Part shown: piece after piece, positions 62,919 to 64,000 of the stretch
Layout: the number at the start of each line of letters is the position of its first letter
How positions within the stretch are numbered: the stretch's first letter is position 1
Assembly: GCA_022769625.1 (NCBI GenBank)
Contig: JALEJP010000083.1
Coordinates: 34,017-98,016 of the forward strand
Direction: 5' to 3'
Origin: Lachnospiraceae bacterium
GTDB taxonomy: Bacteria; Bacillota; Clostridia; Lachnospirales; Lachnospiraceae
Length of the DNA stretch: 64,000 nucleotides
Position numbers and translations under genes: made by a program
Notes under the pieces: generated by a model
Database searches by the model: none
What the model saw: only the letters and a program-made list of their open reading frames with translations
Told to the model about the DNA's origin: nothing

Positions 62919-62974
62919 TCTTCAGCCCTCCATTAATGATTTATTAAAAGAAATAACATTTTCTGCCGATTTTA

Positions 62975-63003
62975 ATTGTAAATGTTTTTGAAGGAATTGG
63001 CAA
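62975..63003 (-). promoter_or_regulatory. Predicted promoter of the decarboxylase operon
   Basis: On the minus strand TTGCCA and TACAAT are exactly 17 bases apart, about 57 bases upstream of the first gene. Confidence 0.65.
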
Positions 63004-63049
63004 GCTTTTTCTCAATTTCGAAAAAATTTTGGTGGATTTTGGAAGATTA

Positions 63050-64000
63050 TCAGCACGTGCCCAGGAACTGTTTCCATACCTTTCCGGCACACCAGGGCAA
63101 AGATATCCTCTCCGCCTTCTGCCGGGTGACGATTCTGCGCGTTCCAACCGTTTCGCCATTCAGCAGGATCTCCACCTCTCCCACGGTGCAGCCCTCCTTC
63201 ACAGGAGCGTAAAGCTTCTCCTTCATCCGGCACCGTACCTCGATCGAGTCTTCCTCCGATGCCAGTATCCGCATACATGCTCCCGCGCCGGGATCCACTC
63301 CGGTCTGGATTTTGCATTCATCCAGACGCCTTCCGCTTAGAGGTACACCATTTTCCACCAGAATATCCTCCGTATTCACTGTAAAATCCACCGTCTGAAA
63401 ATGGTACTGTTCCATCCCATAGAGCATCAGTTTTTTCGTATCACTCCACTTGTAGCTGCGATTATTCGGCCAGCCGCACCCAAGCAATGCCACCACAAAG
63501 GTCCGTCCTTCACTCTCAAGTGCACCCACATAACAATAACCTGCTTTTCCGGTAAATCCGGTTTTTCCGGTGAGTGCCCCCTCCATCATTCCAAGAAATG
63601 CGTTATGATTGACGCAGGAAAAGCTCCGGCTGCCGGACACATCTGAAAAAACATGGGACTCTGTTCTGGTTATCTCAAGAAACGTCTCCCGCTTTGGCGA
63701 CTCTTTGATGCAATAGCACAGAATCCTGGCAAGATCGGCTGCCGTGGTGGTATGCCAGCCCCCCTCATCCTCCGCATCCAGACCGTTTGGCGTAACAAAA
63801 TGTGTATTCCGGCAGCCGATTTCTTCTGCCTTTTCATTCATCATGCGCGCAAATGCCCCCACGCTGCCTGCCGTCTTCTCCGCCAGTATCACAGCTGTAT
63901 CATTGTGGCTTTCCAGCATCAGAGAGTACAGCAGATCTTTCACATAAAAAGCTTCCTGCTCCTTTACGCCCAGATGTACCTTCGGCTGAGATGCCGCAAG
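63050..64000 (-). CDS. dacF: D-alanyl-D-alanine carboxypeptidase, DacF/PBP5 type (partial, N-terminus outside window)
   Basis: The frame stays open to the right edge, beyond the track start at 63943 (upstream residues read LAASQPKVHLGVKEQEAFYVKDLL). This penicillin-binding enzyme trims the terminal D-Ala of stem peptides outside the membrane. The SxN motif is SHN in LESHNDTAVILAE, and the KTG motif is in LTGKTGFTGKAGYC. The SxxK serine lies outside the window. A C-terminal beta domain follows (about the last 90 residues), but no amphipathic anchor helix is seen after it. Confidence 0.9.
   Translation of the reverse strand, partial: LAASQPKVHLGVKEQEAFYVKDLLYSLMLESHNDTAVILAEKTAGSVGAFARMMNEKAEEIGCRNTHFVTPNGLDAEDEGGWHTTTAADLARILCYCIKESPKRETFLEITRTESHVFSDVSGSRSFSCVNHNAFLGMMEGALTGKTGFTGKAGYCYVGALESEGRTFVVALLGCGWPNNRSYKWSDTKKLMLYGMEQYHFQTVDFTVNTEDILVENGVPLSGRRLDECKIQTGVDPGAGACMRILASEEDSIEVRCRMKEKLYAPVKEGCTVGEVEILLNGETVGTRRIVTRQKAERISLPWCAGKVWKQFLGTC

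Overview
The window reads as a chromosomal segment of a Gram-positive, spore-forming, strictly fermentative Clostridia member. I place it in Lachnospiraceae (Blautia-like) from the protein style: a Clostridia-type dcw cluster, a SpoVD-like PBP, a Spo0E-like peptide, a DNPR (meso-DAP) MurE, a sodium-pump decarboxylase operon and very large secreted mucin- or glycan-type surface proteins. The genus is inference. Almost all genes lie on the minus strand. No rRNA, tRNA, CRISPR array, integrase or insertion sequence was seen.

Layout. (1) 1-2531: partial aroD and divergent aroE, then nahK, an N-acetylhexosamine 1-kinase. (2) 2737-16578: the cell division and cell wall (dcw) cluster, transcribed mraZ-rsmH-ftsL-pbp-spoVD-like-mraY-murD-ftsW-murA-divIB, with ftsZ behind its own promoter. 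It starts from a promoter with MraZ-type repeats. (3) 16784-22864: a ~2030-residue secreted CotH/lamin-tail/InlB-repeat protein. (4) 23087-25265: a Spo0E-like micro-ORF absent from the ORF track, lgt and ychF. (5) 25453-39084: a conserved housekeeping run murE-priA-def-fmt-yugP-rsmB-rlmN-prpC-prkC-rsgA-rpe-thiN, nearly the Bacillus subtilis order. (6) 39198-45629: two small genes and a ~1780-residue secreted GH36-like glycosidase with lectin-like modules. (7) 45870-54527: a five-gene peptide/nickel-type ABC transporter preceded by two paralogous methyltransferases, an aspartoacylase-family deacylase and a LysR regulator. (8) 54528-56789: a decay zone with a collapsed second ABC operon, a frameshifted DJ-1/PfpI gene and an intact CsoR/CstR-family regulator. 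(9) 56797-62918: an AlkD-like protein and an operon combining 12S-like and 5S-like carboxyltransferases, a biotin carrier and a sodium-pumping beta subunit. (10) 63050-64000: partial D-Ala-D-Ala carboxypeptidase.

How the genes work together. Regions 2 and 5 share one theme. Precursor synthesis (murE, murD, murA, mraY), septal synthesis (ftsW, two class B PBPs, ftsL, divIB, ftsZ) and the PASTA kinase/phosphatase pair that senses and tunes wall growth sit a few kb apart. The carboxypeptidase at the right edge trims the product. The two giant secreted proteins carry different catalytic or binding domains but end in the same kind of tail, which suggests a shared way of staying at the surface. The glycosidase could release hexosamines that nahK would phosphorylate; that link is inference.

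The parts most likely to be new are: the methyltransferase/deacylase/LysR/ABC block, with a degenerate ABC relative next to it; a compound terminator-plus-palindrome element found at two loci; the shared lysine-rich tail of the giant proteins; and the hybrid decarboxylase operon. None could be tested against databases here.
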